Shown here piece by piece: positions 1 through 10,255 of a stretch of DNA of 64,000 nucleotides (the first letter of the stretch is position 1; every line of letters starts with the position of its first letter). Both the position numbers and the translations under genes were made by a program. Source of the stretch: Chaetoderma sp. LZ-2023a (Eukaryota > Mollusca > Caudofoveata > Chaetodermatida > Chaetodermatidae); NCBI GenBank assembly GCA_034401795.1, contig CM067367.1, forward strand, positions 29,160,690 to 29,224,689, in the 5' to 3' direction. The notes under the pieces were generated by a model. It was not told the DNA's origin. It saw nothing but the letters and a program-made list of their open reading frames with translations, and ran no database searches.

Positions 1-68
1 CGTGATCTGCCAATGGTCATTTCTCAAGGGCACTGCAGAAGCGGTTTTTGGCCGATTTGAGGGTTAAA
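1..68. mobile_element. Family A palindromic MITE, right-end fragment cut by the window edge
   Basis: The stretch holds TTTCTCAAGGGCACTGCAGA, then GGCCGATTTGAGGGTTAA, the outer right end seen in other family A copies. The palindromic stem would lie left of the window. Confidence 0.65.
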
Positions 69-457
69 TGGTATAACTCACATCATAATTTAAGCAAAGG
101 GATGGTCGGAACCATCTAGGCTAACCGCGTCTAATGACTAATCCTTATGTTATTTAATCAGATTAAAAGAATCACAACTACCCTCCATACTGATTACACA
201 GCTTACTCATGGGCGGGTTTGCAAATGGTAACGGCGATAAGAAGTTGAGAAATTCTCCGAATGCGCCTCATTGGTTGAGCTAAATTATCGACAAATATCA
301 CACGCTGTGCGGGTGATGATAAAAATGAATTAATAAGTAGTAGATCAAACCTTATCTTGATCTCAAAGCTATTACACACGAATATAATTTCTTACCATTA
401 ACACTTTCGCTCCTCGAGGACATATGAGTTCATTTTTTAGACAATAATACGTACTTA
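69..457. other. AT-rich sequence, no gene seen
   Basis: I see no repeat family known from the rest of the window and no open frame with coding character. Confidence 0.5.
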
Positions 458-556
458 CGCAGTTGAATATTTTAAAACTAGTTCGACATATGTCTGTTGC
501 TGCTATATGCGGCGACAGATTCACATCAAACTAGTTCCAAAACCTTCAACAACATA
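458..556. mobile_element. Degenerate family B palindrome
   Basis: The left arm begins CAGTTGAATATTTTAAAACT and the right arm carries AAACTAGTTCCAAAACCTTC. The centre GTTGCTGCTATATGCGGCGAC keeps the central GCTGC/GCGGC pairing. Both arms have diverged; both share ACTAGTT in place of the usual ACTAATT. Confidence 0.6.
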
Positions 557-597
557 TTGAGTAACCATTTAATACTTAAGATGGACAAAAAACTGAT

Positions 598-800
598 TGT
601 GCAGTGGTTTTGATAAATATGCATTTGCTGACAAAGAGATGACTATATTGTGTAAATTTATCACTGGAATGACTGGCTCGATAACCGACCCAGTCATTCG
701 AGTGATAAATGTTCAAAAATAATCTTCTGTTGGTCTGAAAATAGACACGGGTTTTTTTTTTACAAAATTTAAATTTTCTTTAAGAAATTTGAGATTTACA
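598..800. mobile_element. Family A1 palindromic MITE, diverged
   Basis: The core ATCACTGGAATGACTGGCTC pairs with GACCCAGTCATTCGAGTGAT around a GATAACC loop. The flanking A1 stem is recognisable as TTGGTCTG on the right. A T-run interrupts the right outer arm. Confidence 0.75.
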
Positions 801-887
801 TTGTAAACAATAGCTTGTATTCAGTCTTCTGAGTGAATCCTTTAGCCTTTGTAATTCCAATATCTCAATATTATGATCAAATATACA

Positions 888-966
888 GGAAAGCTGCTGA
901 TTATTAATTTGACATATGCAGCTACAGCTCCCACAGTCACATTACTTTCAAAATATTCACCAGAAT
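888..966. mobile_element. Family B palindrome, decayed
   Basis: GCAGCTACAGCTCCCACAGT is followed by ACTTTCAAAATATTCACCAG, which matches the right arm of family B. The left arm is largely lost. Confidence 0.5.
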
Positions 967-987
967 AGTCCTTATATCAAAAAGTTT

Positions 988-1227
988 GTGTTAATCCATT
1001 AACGGCTAAGCCGGCCAAAACCAACCTCTGCTGTGGTCTTGAGAAATGCCCAGTTGCAGGCCAAGAAGACCTTTTTTTTTTAAATTTTCCACTGGAATAA
1101 CTGGCTCGATAACTGAGCCAGTCATTCCAGTGGTAAAATTTTCAAAGATGGTCCCTTAGTCAACAAATTGACAGAGATTCAATAAGCAGAGATTTTGACT
1201 TTCTCAAACAAATTTTACCATTAATGG
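988..1227. mobile_element. Family A2 palindromic MITE
   Basis: The left end reads AAGCCGGCCAAAACC and TGTGGTCTTGAGAAATG. The core CCACTGGAATAACTGGCTCG pairs with GAGCCAGTCATTCCAGTGG. It ends near CCATTAATGGG and abuts another family A copy. Confidence 0.75.
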
Positions 1228-1458
1228 GTACTTTAGCACTCAAAAACGACTTCTTTAGTGGGCTTGAAAAAATGCCCATTGCATAACAACAGAAGACTAT
1301 TTTTGAAAATTTACCACTGGAAATGACTGGCTCGATAACCGAGCCAGTCATTTCCAGTGATAAATTTTCAAAAATAGTCTTCTCTTGTTCCGCAAATGGA
1401 TATTTTCTATGAGAAAATTAAAATTTTCTTGAACAAATCCAAGAATTAAAGGGTTACT
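1228..1458. mobile_element. Family A1 palindromic MITE with a symmetric extra base in both arms
   Basis: The core reads CACTGGAAATGACTGG on the left and CCAGTCATTTCCAGTG on the right. Both arms have one A:T more than the family consensus CTGGAATGACTGG. The right end AAGAATTAAAGGGTTA borders the next sequence. Confidence 0.8.
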
Positions 1459-1789
1459 CTAACGCCGAATTCACCTAACATCATCAGAGTTTCTCTGGAG
1501 GAAACTATCTGTTAATTAAATTACTCTCTGGCGAGACATCAAATAGCAAAACATATAATTTTTATGGTTAGTGTCTCTGTGCAGATAAAACTAATTTCAA
1601 ATGTGCTAGTGGATATGAATCTACATAATTGACACCATCTGTCAGTGATAAACATCTGAGACTGAATATGAACCATACACCATCTTTGTCATTAAAGCTG
1701 CTGCATACCCGGTTTTCATTATTGTCAGATTTCATTCTCAATTCCTAGTCTCAAATAAAAATTTGCAGTGATAGAAATTAACACGATCC
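1459..1789. other. AT-rich intergenic DNA, nothing recognised
   Basis: No coding frame, palindrome or tandem repeat stood out in this stretch. Confidence 0.5.
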
Positions 1790-2495
1790 AAGATGTCCGC
1801 TGAAGTTGCCGTAAACAAACTTGGTTCAGTTTTTGCACTAGATTCTAAAAATCTGCCAAAATTCAAGATGGCCACCGTCTAAATTGCCCTATCGGCTTCG
1901 TTTGAACAAGCTTGCATCGCTATGCCCTAAGGATGCTTCCTGTCAAATGTAATTGAAATCGGCTGTGGTTCTTGAGATGTTTAAAGAAAGTTGATGGACG
2001 GATGGACAGACAGACACCGCAGCGTAAGTTTACTTAGCCATTCTGGCATCTCTATGCCCTAAGGATGCTTCCTGTCCAATATAATTGCAATCGGCCCAGT
2101 GATTCTGCAGAAGTTGTTTAAAGAAAAAGTTGATGGACACACACATGGATGGACAGACAGACAGCGCGGCATAAGCTCACTTAGCCATTCTGGCATCGCT
2201 ATGCCATAAGGATGTTTCCTGTCAAATGAAATTGAAATCGGCCCTGTGGTTCTGGAGAGGTTGTTTAATTAAACAAAAAGTTTATGGACGGACACACGGA
2301 CGGACGGACAAACACTGCAGCATAAGTTTACGTAACCATTCTGGCATCTCTATGCCCTAAGGATGGTTCCTGTCAAATGAAATTGAAATTGGCTCTGTGG
2401 TTCTGGAGAAGTTGTTTAAAGAAAAAGTTGATGGACAGACGGATGAATGGACGGACAGACACCGCAGCATAAGTTCACTTAGCCATTCTGGCCAG
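1790..2495. repeat. Dispersed mollusc-style repeat F with four internal tandem units
   Basis: Blocks starting TATGCCCTAAGGATGCTTCC recur at about 1921, 2053, 2200 and 2351 (spacing 132-151 bp). Each ends in GATGGACGGA/GACAGACA tracts and CATAAGTTTAC. It ends GGCCAGGTGAACTAA, the same tail as the fuller copies at 12338 and 50448. Confidence 0.75.
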
Positions 2496-2503
2496 GTGAA
2501 CTA

Positions 2504-3105
2504 ACAATAGAGGGATCTAATCTGCCACGACAGAAGTATCTGAGGTCATAACCAATGGACCTTTCCAGAGTAATGACGTCATAATCAGCTAAGCGGCGTG
2601 TAAGATGACGTCATAATCATTACACCATAAATGATTCTATTAGGCCTGTCTTTAACTCTTAATAGTCCGATGTTGTAAGAATTGTATGTCTCAACTATTT
2701 AATAAATATGCTGTTGACTATTTTGAAACTAATTTGACTGGGCGCCCAGTCAAATTAGCTTCAAAATAGTCAACAGCTTACCAGTATAGTTTTCTGGAAA
2801 TTGCTAGTTAGGGAGTTCAGAGATCGATCGATCCCAACACGAGGTGTGGGTGGAGCTTGGCTAGAGATGGGCGGGGCATAGCTAAAACTGGAAAGGTCCA
2901 TTAAGTCACTCATTACCCGATGTCACAATCAGAATGATACAGCTCCTTCATGACTGCTGACAAGTCTTATCACAAAAGTATATGAAATTTTTTGTGAACG
3001 ACTCGATTTACATGACAGAGGTCCGTCATTATGATTATGACATCGGCTAACATATGACATGATTATTATGACGTCAGATACTTAGTGACAGATCACATCC
3101 CTCTA
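2504..3105. mobile_element. Fold-back element C2, split by a nested family C MITE
   Basis: The left end TAGAGGGATCTAATCTG..GTATCTGAGGTCAT is the reverse complement of the right end ATGACGTCAGATACTTAGTG..CATCCCTCTA. The intervening 2552-2907 is a complete family C element, so the host element itself is about 250 bp. Confidence 0.7.
2552..2907. mobile_element. Family C MITE with family B core, complete
   Basis: The ends AATGGACCTTTCCAG and CTGGAAAGGTCCATT are inverted repeats. Two TGACGTCA palindromes lie at 2574 and 2606. The core 2711-2776 is a nearly perfect palindrome in which both arms carry GACTATTTT where other copies have GAATATTTT. The right half carries TGGGTGGAGCTTGGCTAGAG. Confidence 0.85.
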
Positions 3106-3424
3106 CTGGATCAATTGTATGAATTCTTGAATAACGATTCTGGAGAGACAAACAGAAAGAAAGAGGGACAAATACAATATCCGCTCTTCCCTCTACCGCG
3201 CAATCGTGTAAATATGCAGCTGTACAGTGACGTATATATGCTATTTCCGTACTATAACATAATGTCAAAAGGGGGAATAACCCTCCATGACCGTCAGTCC
3301 TCCGTATTATCCACATACTGTGATACAATCTTATCGAGCGCATTCAGTAGATGTAAAACTTTACATACCATCTGTAGAAGTGATATCATTTCTAGTTTAT
3401 ATATGAATGTAACTGAGTTGTATT
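3106..3424. other. No gene supported
   Basis: Both strands are open for about 90-116 codons here, but the translations show no family and no repeat-free coding signal. Treated as noncoding. Confidence 0.5.
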
Positions 3425-3658
3425 CAATCCTTTAACACTCAAGCTGGCAAAAAAAAGTTTCTATTACATGGTCTTGAGAAATGTCCACATTGCAGACCAA
3501 GAAAACTACTTTTGAAAATTTACCACTGGAATGACTGGCTCGGTAACCGAGCCAGTCATTCCAATGGTACATTTTCAAAAATCGTTCTCTCTTGGTCTGC
3601 AAATGGACATTTTCAATGAGAAAAACGTACATTTTCTTGAACAAATTTGAGAGTTAAA
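3425..3658. mobile_element. Family A1 palindromic MITE
   Basis: It starts CCTTTAACACTCAAGCTGGC. The stem core is CCACTGGAATGACTGGCTCG with GAGCCAGTCATTCCAATGG, and it ends TTTGAGAGTTAA. Confidence 0.85.
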
Positions 3659-4139
3659 CTGATATCACACTATAATGGCGTATCAGCATGATTACATGAT
3701 AACTATCATAAGCAATGTATGTCTCAACGGAAATTATATAAGTTACTGGTCGTCTAAGACATGAAGAAACATATTCATGACGCTCATATCTTGTATAATT
3801 GGCAAACTCAAGAAATTCGTTTGATATATGTCCGGCGAATTCATCTCCGTATAAATAATTGTATATAAACGATGAAAAGATGAAAATAGAGTAGTTCTTT
3901 TATGCCAGCATCTACGGTTATTATCCTAATCAAATTAATAATCAAATAACAATTACATATATGGTATTAGTCGACCTTTTAATCGGGGAGTCTTACACTT
4001 GGCAAGAAAGCAAGAGATTCCTCATGGGCGTGAAGGTTAATGTCTTTCATGATCTCAGACAATGTCATCTACAATATTGATAAGAAATAATGTGTTTACA
4101 AAACAAAACTAGATTGTGCAATAAATACACACGTTTTCG
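3659..4139. other. AT-rich sequence, nothing recognised
   Basis: No palindromic MITE, tandem array or coding frame identified. Confidence 0.5.
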
Positions 4140-4525
4140 CCAACTTTGCCGTGCTCCTCTACCCCACCCCAAACACGTGGGTGGAGACCAATGTAAGCAT
4201 TGCCTTACAATCCACAATCATATGTGTAACTAACATACTAAATTTGATTGGGTTCCACCAACCTCGACTTTCTGCCCACCACCTCCATGGCTTGCACCCA
4301 CACCCACACCATGGGGGAGGAGCCTAACGTAAATGGCGTCCTGTAATCCCAAATCAAATTAGTAACTCACGTAGCAAATTTGATTGAATTTCACCAAATG
4401 CTTTCAGATTAGATAACTGGATGGACAGAGTAATGGATGGACAGACACACAGGACGGATGGACAGACAGACAGATGGAGGCAAATGCAATATCACTTCCA
4501 TTTTTCCAAAACGTGTGGGGATAAT
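4140..4525. repeat. Imperfect direct repeat ending in GACAGACA-type tract
   Basis: Two related blocks carry CGTGGGTGGAGACC and ATGGGGGAGGAGCC, followed by ATGTGTAACTAACATACTAA and AATTAGTAACTCACGTAGC. A GGATGGACAGACAGACAGAT tract follows. This layout is typical of dispersed invertebrate repeats; the family is not recognised. Confidence 0.5.
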
Positions 4526-4582
4526 AAAATGTACTGTTGAATATTTTGAACATAATTGGATGGGAAGACTTTGCTGCCTACT

Positions 4583-4838
4583 AAGAACACTTTATCCATT
4601 GAATTTTTTCCAAGGAAATTTCAAATTTCTAACAGAAAATGTCCATTTGCGGACCAAGATTATTTTTGAAAATTTACCACTGGAATGACTGGCTCGGTTA
4701 TCGAACCAGTCACTCCAGTGGTAAATTTTCCAAAAGTCTTCTCTTGGTCTGTAAATAGACATTTTCTATTAGAAATTTGAAATTTGCTTAAGACCACTGC
4801 AGAACCCATTTTTGGCTTACATGAGTGTTAAGGGGTTA
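4583..4838. mobile_element. Family A palindromic MITE
   Basis: The core CCACTGGAATGACTGGCTCG pairs with CGAACCAGTCACTCCAGTGG. The right end ATGAGTGTTAAGGGGTTAA precedes a B2 half-element. Confidence 0.8.
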
Positions 4839-5372
4839 AATTCAGCATTGTTTTCGACTTCGAATTTTATGTTTAAAATATTCAACAGAACATTTCTTAC
4901 ATCCTGTTCAAAATTATGGTAACTAACATGTTTCTGGGTTGTTGTTTTTTAAACATGTTAGCTTATTTCTGAGCTGTACTGTTTCACATAAACACGTTAA
5001 CTCTTTCTTAATAAAGCCGGCCAAGAACGGCCTCTGTAGAGGTCTTGAGGAATGGCCATTTGCAGGCCAAAATGAGTATTTTTGAAGATTTACCACTGGA
5101 ATGACTGGTTTGATAACCAAGACAGTCATTCCAGTAGCAAATTTTCAAAAAAACTCATCTTTTGGCCTGCAAATGAACATCTTCTAAGAAAAAAATTTTT
5201 CTCTTAAATAAAGTTGGACACTAAAAGGTTAAAGGTAGCATTGTCTTCAATTCCAATTATGTTCAAAATATTCAACAGAACATTTCTTCCATCGTGTTCA
5301 AAATTGTACTAATTAACATGCTGTTTTTTAAACATGTTAAGTTATTTCTCATCTGTACTGTATCATTATGGT
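4836..5372. repeat. Tandem duplication of a B2 half-element plus family A unit (period about 392 bp)
   Basis: GGTTAAATTCAGCATTGTTT at 4836 and GGTTAAAGGTAGCATTGTCT at 5228 begin two parallel segments. Each continues with AAAATATTCAACAGAACATT and AAACATGTTA. The first is followed by a full family A copy and the second by a family A right half. Confidence 0.65.
4988..5230. mobile_element. Family A2 palindromic MITE
   Basis: It starts TTAACTCTTTCTTAATAAAG and continues with CCGGCCAAGAACGGCCTCTG. The core is CCACTGGAATGACTGGTTTG with a diverged right arm. It ends GACACTAAAAGGTTAA. Confidence 0.8.
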
Positions 5373-5377
5373 ATCAC

Positions 5378-5506
5378 ATAAACGAGCCAGTCATTCAAGT
5401 GATAAATTTTCAAAAATACTCTTCTCTTGGCCTGCAAATGAATATTTAATAAGCCGATATTTCGATATTCATGATAAAATTTAGCCATCAAAGTGTTAAC
5501 CCTTTA
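5378..5506. mobile_element. Family A2 MITE, right half only
   Basis: It begins at the palindrome centre (ACGAGCCAGTCATTCAAGTG) and runs to AGCCATCAAAGTGTTAACCC. The left arm is absent. Confidence 0.7.
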
Positions 5507-5866
5507 ATGGCCAGGACGGCCAAAAGCGGCCATTTTTCATCATAGCGATTTTGTTGCACAGTAGTACCCGAATGACATACACACTAAGGAGCCAAAATGA
5601 TGGACAAGTCAAGATTAACCTCGTGTTTAACCAGTTAGTGGTCAAGCTTGTCAAAACAGGCCTCTGAAGAATGTCAATTTACAGGCCAAGAAATTACTGT
5701 TTTTGTAAATTTACCACTGAAATGAATGGCTCGATAATCGAGCCAGTCATTCTAGATGAAAATTTTCAAAAATAAACTTCATTTGGCCTACAAATGGACA
5801 TTCACTAAGCAGCAATCAAAATTTCATTGATCAATCTTGACCACTAAGGTGCTATTAGACACATGG
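5507..5866. mobile_element. Family A2 MITE with a second left-end fragment before it
   Basis: CCTTTAATGGCCAGGACGGC starts a truncated left end. A fuller copy follows from about 5620 with GGTCAAGCTTGTCAAAACAG and a core CCACTGAAATGAATGGCTCG. It ends TCTTGACCACTAAGGTG. Confidence 0.7.
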
Positions 5867-6581
5867 TCTGTCTGACAGAAACGCTATTCTAATGGGCCCA
5901 GATCACAGGTGGTCTCAGGTTCAGTTGTGCTTGCGTACAAACACATACACACATGGGAGATGGACAACTTTGGAGAATTGGAATCTCTCAATTAATTCAG
6001 AGCCGTGATTAAAATGCTATTACATTACGGACAAATGTCGCCTTGAAACAGCACGACCATCTTTACCCTGACATGTCTAATCCTGACCTTAAATGGAAGA
6101 TAGATATTGCGGACAGATAGCGCAGGAACTAATCACTGACTAGCCAATGTGGACGATTTAAAACATATCGCGAAAAGTTCACCGCTAAGAGGCAATGCAT
6201 AGAAATGTTAATTTTAAACGGTAGACTGTAATTGCATCACTATTCCGTCGAGATTTATTTTACGTTAAGATCTTTGTTTTCGCGAGTTTACTTTACGGAA
6301 ATTCAACTGCAGCCTAACTATATAGCTAATTATACAATTCCGACCACACAATCAGACAATTACGATATTGTTGATAAGGTGTCGTTCTACACATATACAC
6401 ACATTAAGTTCTAGGACAATATGGCGGGCATTAATACAAACACACCTCTCAATAATGGCCCCTTTTGTGAGCATCAGATAGCCATAGACAGATGGTCACA
6501 GAATTACTAGGTAACCAAGATCGGAATTAAGTTTTGGTGTCACAAGCGTTCAACGATTCCTTAAGTATATACCAGTATTAA
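5867..6581. other. Apparently unique sequence, no gene seen
   Basis: This 0.7-kb stretch lacks the window's MITE families and has only short open frames with no recognised product. Confidence 0.45.
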
Positions 6582-6778
6582 CCTTTTAAATTGATCAAGC
6601 CGGTCAAAACCGATCGCTGGAGTGTTCTTGAGATATGTTCATTTGCAGGTCAAGAAAACTATTTTTGAAAATTTACTGCTGGAAGGACTGGCTCGATAAT
6701 CGGTCTTTCCAGTAGTAAATTTTCAGTCTTCTCCGAGCCTGCAAATGAAAATTTACCAAGCAAAAATCTAAATCTTTA
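6582..6778. mobile_element. Family A2 MITE, shortened centre
   Basis: It starts TTTTAAATTGATCAAGCCGG. The left core CTGCTGGAAGGACTGGCTCG faces CGGTCTTTCCAGTAG, so part of the right core is deleted. A C-rich CACCCCACCCCGCC tract follows to about 6870. Confidence 0.65.
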
Positions 6779-6944
6779 ATAATCACACACACCCCACCCC
6801 GCCTCCAGCCACAACCCCACACCCTCCAACACGCCCACCGCCAACCCACCCCATCCCCACAAGGCCATGGTGCAATCATACAGGTCTTATGACATCTGGG
6901 CTTATCTCATATCTGTCTATTAAATGTGTGACTGCTGAGTTTTT

Positions 6945-7245
6945 TCAGACGACATCTTCCAGACATTATACCTCCGGACCTGCTGAATAAGTCACCAACA
7001 ACTTTCAGTCCAGACATTATACCTCCGGACCTGCTGAATAAGTCACCAACAACTTTCAGTCCAGACATTATACCTCCGGACCTGCTGAATAAGTCACCAA
7101 CAACTTTCAGTCCAGACATTATACCTCCGGACCTGCTGAATAAGTCACCAACAACTTTCAGTCCAGACATTATACCTCCGGACCTACTGAATAAGTCACC
7201 AACAACTTTCAGTCAAATTGGTTTTAAAATATTCAGCAGCTCGAG
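6945..7245. repeat. Five tandem 51-bp units inside a family B right arm
   Basis: The unit begins CCAGACATTATACCTCCGGA and ends CACCAACAACTTTCAGT. Copies start at 6959, 7010, 7061, 7112 and 7163, nearly identical, with one CTG to CTA change in the last. The array is followed by AAATTGGTTTTAAAATATTC, the family B right arm. The 87-codon minus-strand frame is a by-product of a unit divisible by three. Confidence 0.9.
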
Positions 7246-7444
7246 TTTTTTCTTATAGAAATTACGGTCTGGTGGCTTGCAGCAGCGAGACACTTAATAA
7301 GTGAAAGTAAATGGATAGTGGTTATTTTTTTCTATAAATATTGAAACTTTTATCAACTTAAATAGAGATACCTTATCGTAAATTTATATTTATTAAATGC
7401 ACACAGCTGACCTAAATAAATTCAAATTCTAGAATTTAGTGTAC

Positions 7445-7688
7445 ATTTTTAACCCATTTATGATCACGGTTGCCAAAGAGCTTCAAAGTTGGCCAAACCC
7501 GGCTTCTGCGGTGGTCTTGAGAAATGTCCATTTCTAGCCTACGGGAAGCTTATTTTTTTAAAGTTTACCACTGGGATGACTGGCTTGATAACAAAACCAG
7601 TCATTGCAGAGATAAATTTGTAAAAATATGGCTTTCTTGGTCTGCAAATTGACATTGAAATTTTCTTGAACAAATTAGGCAATTAAAG
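7445..7688. mobile_element. Family A palindromic MITE
   Basis: GTTGGCCAAACCCGGCTTCT precedes the core CCACTGGGATGACTGGCTTG and AAACCAGTCATTGCAGAGA. The ends are worn. Confidence 0.7.
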
Positions 7689-7734
7689 ATCGCTCTCCAT
7701 GTTTTTTTAACATTACACATTTTCCAGATTTTTG

Positions 7735-8065
7735 TTTGGAGCAAGACCAACGTTGGTGAATCCTACTGCATCTTAACAACCTTTCTTGGTTTAAAATTTG
7801 AACCGAATTGAATAGCTAGTTTCTTAGATATTTATAGATCTGGAACGTAAACCAATCCGATCAAGATCTGTTTTTCATTCATCCGGATCATTGCCAAAGT
7901 AAAAAAGTCCTCATTCTGATAACTGAGACAAGATTTCTTGTTATAAAATTTGAGCCAAATTAGTTTCTGAGACATGGGTACAGACAGACAGACAGACAGG
8001 CGGGCGCGCCAGTGGGCACGCAGACAAGGCAGAGGGCAGGCAGGCAGACTTTTAGGCAGGCAAGT
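7735..8065. repeat. Dispersed repeat J ending in GACAGACA tract
   Basis: GAACCGAATTGAATAGCTAG and CTTAGATATTTATAGATCTG match a similar block at 62680 (TCAATAGTTTCCTTGATATT). Both end in GACAGACAGACAGGCGGGC-like tracts. Confidence 0.55.
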
Positions 8066-8289
8066 TGGTACACAATAGCCTCTTCACCTTTTGAGACCAG
8101 TATAGTTACATACCGATAATCATAAAATAGTTAGTTTTGAATCAAATTTGAATGAAATCTGTCGCTGCCTTAGACAGCAACATCTTCCAGCCATGGAAAA
8201 AAATATTTCTTACCTTACAAAGAATTTATCGTATTTGTTGAGTAATCAATGGAGTATATAATGATGCAAATGATAATCTGTTGATATCA

Positions 8290-8528
8290 TTAACCCTTTA
8301 AGGACGAAGCCAGCCAAAATCGGCCTCTGCAGTGGTCATGGGGAATGTCCATTTGCAGGTCAAGAGAATACTATTTTGGAAAATTTACCACTGGAATGAC
8401 TGGCTCGATAACCGAGCCAGTCATTCCAGTGGTAAATTTTCAAAAATAGTTTTCTCTTGGCCTGCAAATGGACATTCAATTAGTAAATATTTAAATTTTT
8501 TCAACAAATTTAGTCATCGAAGGGTTAA
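8290..8528. mobile_element. Family A2 MITE, complete with TTAA on both sides
   Basis: TTAA at 8290-8293 and 8525-8528 bracket CCCTTTAAGGACGAAG..CGAAGGG. The stem core CCACTGGAATGACTGGCTCG pairs perfectly with its partner around ATAAC. CCC-type ends and a TTAA target are hallmarks of piggyBac-like elements; the assignment is inferred. Confidence 0.85.
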
Positions 8529-8807
8529 AAAATTAATTTTAATCACGTTTATTTTATCAAACATTCAACAGCTTGTATGCAGTTATTCATTTATTACTTT
8601 CAAGTTTTAGAATTTCGGATTTAAGAAAATATAATTTGCTTAAATATATTTTGTATTGGTATACGTATATTACAGTATTGCCTATACGTATCTCACTTGT
8701 CCTGTAAATGATAATCAACCAACAAGCTGTGATGTAAAATAGATGTTACAACAGCCTAAAGGTATAGACATTACAAACACAGTAACTCACCAACTATTAA
8801 CCTGTAG

Positions 8808-9020
8808 CACTCTGATGTCAAAATCTTTAATTTTCAAATTAAATTAAAAGACGAACTGGTGTTCACTTTTCAACAAATTTGGTGGAAGATGGTGCTGTCT
8901 GCTGTCGTAGACAGCAACATCGTCCACCAAAATTGTTGAAAAATGTACACCAGTTCCTTTGCAATTGACACAGTAAAAGATAGACTATTGACATCAGAGC
9001 GGCAAGGGTTAACACGAAAT
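8808..9020. mobile_element. Family G fold-back MITE
   Basis: It starts TTAACCTGTAGCACTCTGAT and ends CATCAGAGCGGCAAGGGTTAA. The centre GGTGGAAGATGGTGCTGTCT pairs with AGACAGCAACATCGTCCACC. Similar copies lie at 13790, 18006 and 22493. Confidence 0.85.
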
Positions 9021-9186
9021 GTCACGGTAAAACTTGAATTTAGGGGTTTGAACATTTACTGGTGTCGTGATTAATGATTTGAGGGTCACATGCTGCACCG
9101 AGGGAGATAATTTGTATGATCTGTATAAAAGCCAGTAATTATTAAAGTAGGATGTGGTGTGAATTTCAAAATAATTATTGTGAGCA

Positions 9187-9194
9187 TGTGTGTG

Positions 9195-9226
<32 letters not shown>

Positions 9227-9290
9227 TACGTGCGTACGTGCGTGCGTGCGTGCGTGCGTGCGTACGTGCGTGCGTGTGTGCGCCTACATG
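9187..9290. repeat. (TGCG)n microsatellite
   Basis: About 100 bp of alternating purine-pyrimidine CGTGCGTG with scattered CGTACG. It opens frames on both strands that are not genes. The sequence type favours Z-DNA. Confidence 0.95.
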
Positions 9291-10255
9291 CATACCTACA
9301 TGCAAGTGAATGATAGCTTGTGTGTGCGTGCGAGCGTGTGTGTGTTTCTGAGTGAGTGTGTTTCTGTCATGAATACATGCTTGTGTTCATCGTGATAACT
9401 AAAGTTCAACTGCATGCATCTTGACCACGTTTGGCCATTGGCCAAAGGTCAAAGGTCAACTAAAAATATGAGCTGGGTGACTCAAAACTTCTTGTTATGA
9501 AAGATCTACATTGTACAAATCTACATTGTACAAGAGGCGTACGCCGCGTCAAACGCATCATTAATGACGATATATATGGAGCATAGTATTTACTAAAAAG
9601 AGGTGACGTCTTAAGACAGGCCAAGTGGCAAAAAGAAATTACTTTTGGAATGGATAAGATTGTGGTTCTTTAAGACTGGTGGTCGAAAGACCACCAGTCT
9701 TAAAGAACAATGATCTTATGATCTCTTATGTCAGGCGCTGAATCAAACACGCCTCACATAACGAAACAATAATTACGTCGACATCAATGATCGCAGTTGA
9801 GGGCGCAAAGAACACTAATGGCGGCCTGTGTTAATTCCATGCAACTCACACTTGACTTCCGTGGCAAATGAATATTTAACCAGACGGCCTAGTGAGAAGT
9901 TCACGCCGAATCAAGTTCGGTGCTTCAAAATTTTTTTTTCATCCTCTGCAAGCAATTATCTTTCACGAAGCCTATGAAGATGCGTTATATGTCTTAATTG
10001 TCAGGAGGCGCGCATTCATATCGTGAGTGTCTCTATGACAAATCACACCCCTGAGACGTGCCAGCGTATAATGTTTTGCAAGATTTCACATGGTCATTTG
10101 CAAAAATATGCATCTTCAAAATTACAGATTTAAGACTAAGTGATGAGGTCTATGATATGCGCATTATATGGAGATATTTTCTGTTAAAATTTTGCTAAAC
10201 ATTTTCAGGTGCTCTGCACACACGCATGGTAGCACACATGATAGAAGTATGATAA
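9291..10255. other. Mostly unique sequence with one stand-alone hairpin
   Basis: Apart from the hairpin at 9650-9722 and a TTGGCCATTGGCCAAAGG palindrome near 9430, I see no element and no coding frame. Confidence 0.45.
9650..9722. other. Stand-alone perfect hairpin
   Basis: A 19-bp perfect inverted repeat (TTCTTTAAGACTGGTGGTC, 9666-9684, and its complement 9689-9707) encloses the loop GAAA. An imperfect outer stem (ATAAGATT with GATCTTAT) extends it. It resembles none of the MITE families here, so it could be a hairpin RNA precursor or a small unknown MITE. Confidence 0.6.

Noticed and set aside
3085-3435. 116-codon plus-strand frame
   Set aside because: It begins within the C2 terminus, runs through unremarkable DNA into the next MITE flank, and has no family resemblance.
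6959-7213. CRISPR-like regular repeats
   Set aside because: The 51-bp units are directly adjacent with no spacers, in a eukaryotic sequence.
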